64,000 nucleotides of DNA from Synechococcus sp. RS9916 (GTDB taxonomy: Bacteria; Cyanobacteriota; Cyanobacteriia; PCC-6307; Cyanobiaceae): contig NZ_DS022299.1 in NCBI RefSeq assembly GCF_000153825.1, positions 461,216-525,215 of the forward strand, written 5' to 3'. The position numbers and the translations under genes were made by a program. Below, one piece after another: positions 63,245 through 64,000 of the stretch (its first letter is position 1; every line of letters begins with the position of its first letter). The notes under the pieces were generated by a model that was not told the DNA's origin, made no database searches, and saw nothing but the letters and a program-made list of their open reading frames with translations.

Positions 63245-63706
63245 AGCCAGTTCTCAGTTGTCCTTCGGTTGGATGACGGCTGCCTGAAGGAGGCTGAAGA
63301 CAGCTGGAGCGGTTGATGTGGCTGTCTGTTCCCGATACGGCGCGCCGGGTTGCGGAACGGCGTGCTGCTTGGCCACGGCAGAGCAGTTTGCTTTTTACGT
63401 CAAGAACGAACCGCCGTTTCAGGCCTATTGCCCTTTGGTGGCGCGTTACGGAGAAACCCTGTTGGGATCATCCCGGTATGCCCATGCTGATGGGCGCCAT
63501 TGAAGCGATCAGCGCTGCTTGGCTGCCATTGCATCGGTGCAATGGCAGGAATGGGAGTTGAGGGTTGGAGCGTGAGGGCAGACATCAGGGCCAGGCCGAC
63601 GCCGATCAGGCCTGATTCGAACGACATAGATGGGATGGCAGTGGAGGTGTTGATCTCCGGATGCCTTCACCGTCGCTTCGCTGGTCTCAGCGCAAGATGA
63701 TCTTGA
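63245..63706. other. Stretch with competing weak frames
   Basis: About 460 bases with short frames on both strands: plus 63318-63503 (Tyr/Cys rich), and minus 63400-63627 with a signal-like MSFESGLIGVGLALMSALTL. None is convincing. The minus one is the more protein-like because of its hydrophobic N-terminus, but the rest is low in order. Confidence 0.35.
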
Positions 63707-63895
63707 TCACAACGCGCTGTGATTTGGGTCACGCGCTAACCCCAGAGCGTTGGAGGCGCGGCGCAGATTGGCGCGTTCCAGCTGGGGACGTTTGCTCTCG
63801 ACCAGGTGATAGCTGGACACCACACAGCAGGACTCAAAGCCGTCCTGCTGGAGGCAGACCCTTAGGCAACCGTCCGCAAGTGGTGTGACCTCCAT
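63707..63895 (-). CDS. Small hypothetical protein
   Basis: A 62-residue protein: MEVTPLADGCLRVCLQQDGF, then ESCCVVSSYHLVESKRPQLE and RANLRRASNALGLARDPNHS. Four cysteines, two adjacent (ESCCVV). No family is recognised. It is the last supported gene before the window edge; the remaining 105 bases hold nothing clear. Confidence 0.5.
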   Translation of the reverse strand: MEVTPLADGCLRVCLQQDGFESCCVVSSYHLVESKRPQLERANLRRASNALGLARDPNHSAL

Positions 63896-64000
63896 GGGCA
63901 GCTCTTGGCCGTTAGGGCCATCCTGATGGGCTTGCGCCCCACTGACCAGAGGGCATTTGTGCTTAATGCAGGATGCGTGCTTAAGCCCGGTGATAAGGGC

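Overview
The window is a bacterial chromosome segment that reads as a marine picocyanobacterium, most likely a marine Synechococcus. This is inferred from the gene content. Markers are the glucosylglycerate (GGA) compatible-solute genes, a pstS-ptrA pair, FutA/IdiA and SLH-porin iron genes beside a cyanobacterial-type ferritin, a PAM68-like photosystem II assembly factor, DUF1816 and DUF1350 proteins, a solanesyl-diphosphate-synthase-like enzyme, compact spacing, weak Shine-Dalgarno sequences and a cyanobacterial LexA-type box upstream of umuDC. No rRNA, CRISPR array, insertion sequence or prophage is visible. One tRNA (Pro, GGG anticodon) is present.

Layout. 1-9.3 kb: end of glgA, a membrane-anchored proline-rich protein, murF, the GGA cluster (phosphatase and GH13 phosphorylase divergent from the GpgS synthase) and glmU. 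9.4-13.4 kb: small secreted proteins, an MnmC-like methyltransferase and aroA. 13.4-20.0 kb: an AT-richer iron island with a CRP-like regulator, a 54-residue Cys/Lys-rich protein, ferritin, a second CRP-like regulator with a large inverted repeat upstream, an SLH porin, a PKHD-type dioxygenase and the iron-binding protein FutA. 20.0-29.5 kb: housekeeping genes ubiD, comB, a nitrilase-like gene, an AMIN amidase, murI, sds, a HAD hydrolase, acs and a TerB-like gene. 29.5-32.8 kb: a gene-poor, AT-rich stretch holding only tiny genes, including two paralogous 53/55-residue proteins. 32.8-38.3 kb: DUF1350 hydrolase, PrxQ, a DnaQ-like exonuclease, pstS-ptrA, tRNA-Pro and msrA with a coupled 53-residue membrane protein. 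39-51.4 kb: an ABC exporter, trpD, carA, a STAS protein, mini-RNase III, a TrmH/SpoU methyltransferase, gatA and dnaE. 51.4-60.5 kb: a PAM68-like gene, rpsO, ruvA, a DMT transporter, dnaG, a GGR-like oxidoreductase coupled to a HELTH-motif protein, and an FAD monooxygenase. 60.5-64 kb: the SOS pair umuDC and several small hypotheticals.

Functional themes are GGA osmolyte synthesis and turnover, iron acquisition and storage with local regulators, phosphate sensing and uptake (pstS with its activator ptrA), and SOS mutagenesis. No clearly new multi-gene system stands out. The more original signals are small or regulatory: several genes under about 55 codons, a 63-bp palindromic region upstream of an iron-linked regulator, a hairpin burying the porin ribosome-binding site, a terminator-like hairpin in the trpD leader, direct repeats upstream of pstS, an apparent AUC start on the STAS gene, and a lineage-specific HExxH protein. 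All functions are assigned by reading motifs and from family knowledge; no database search was run.
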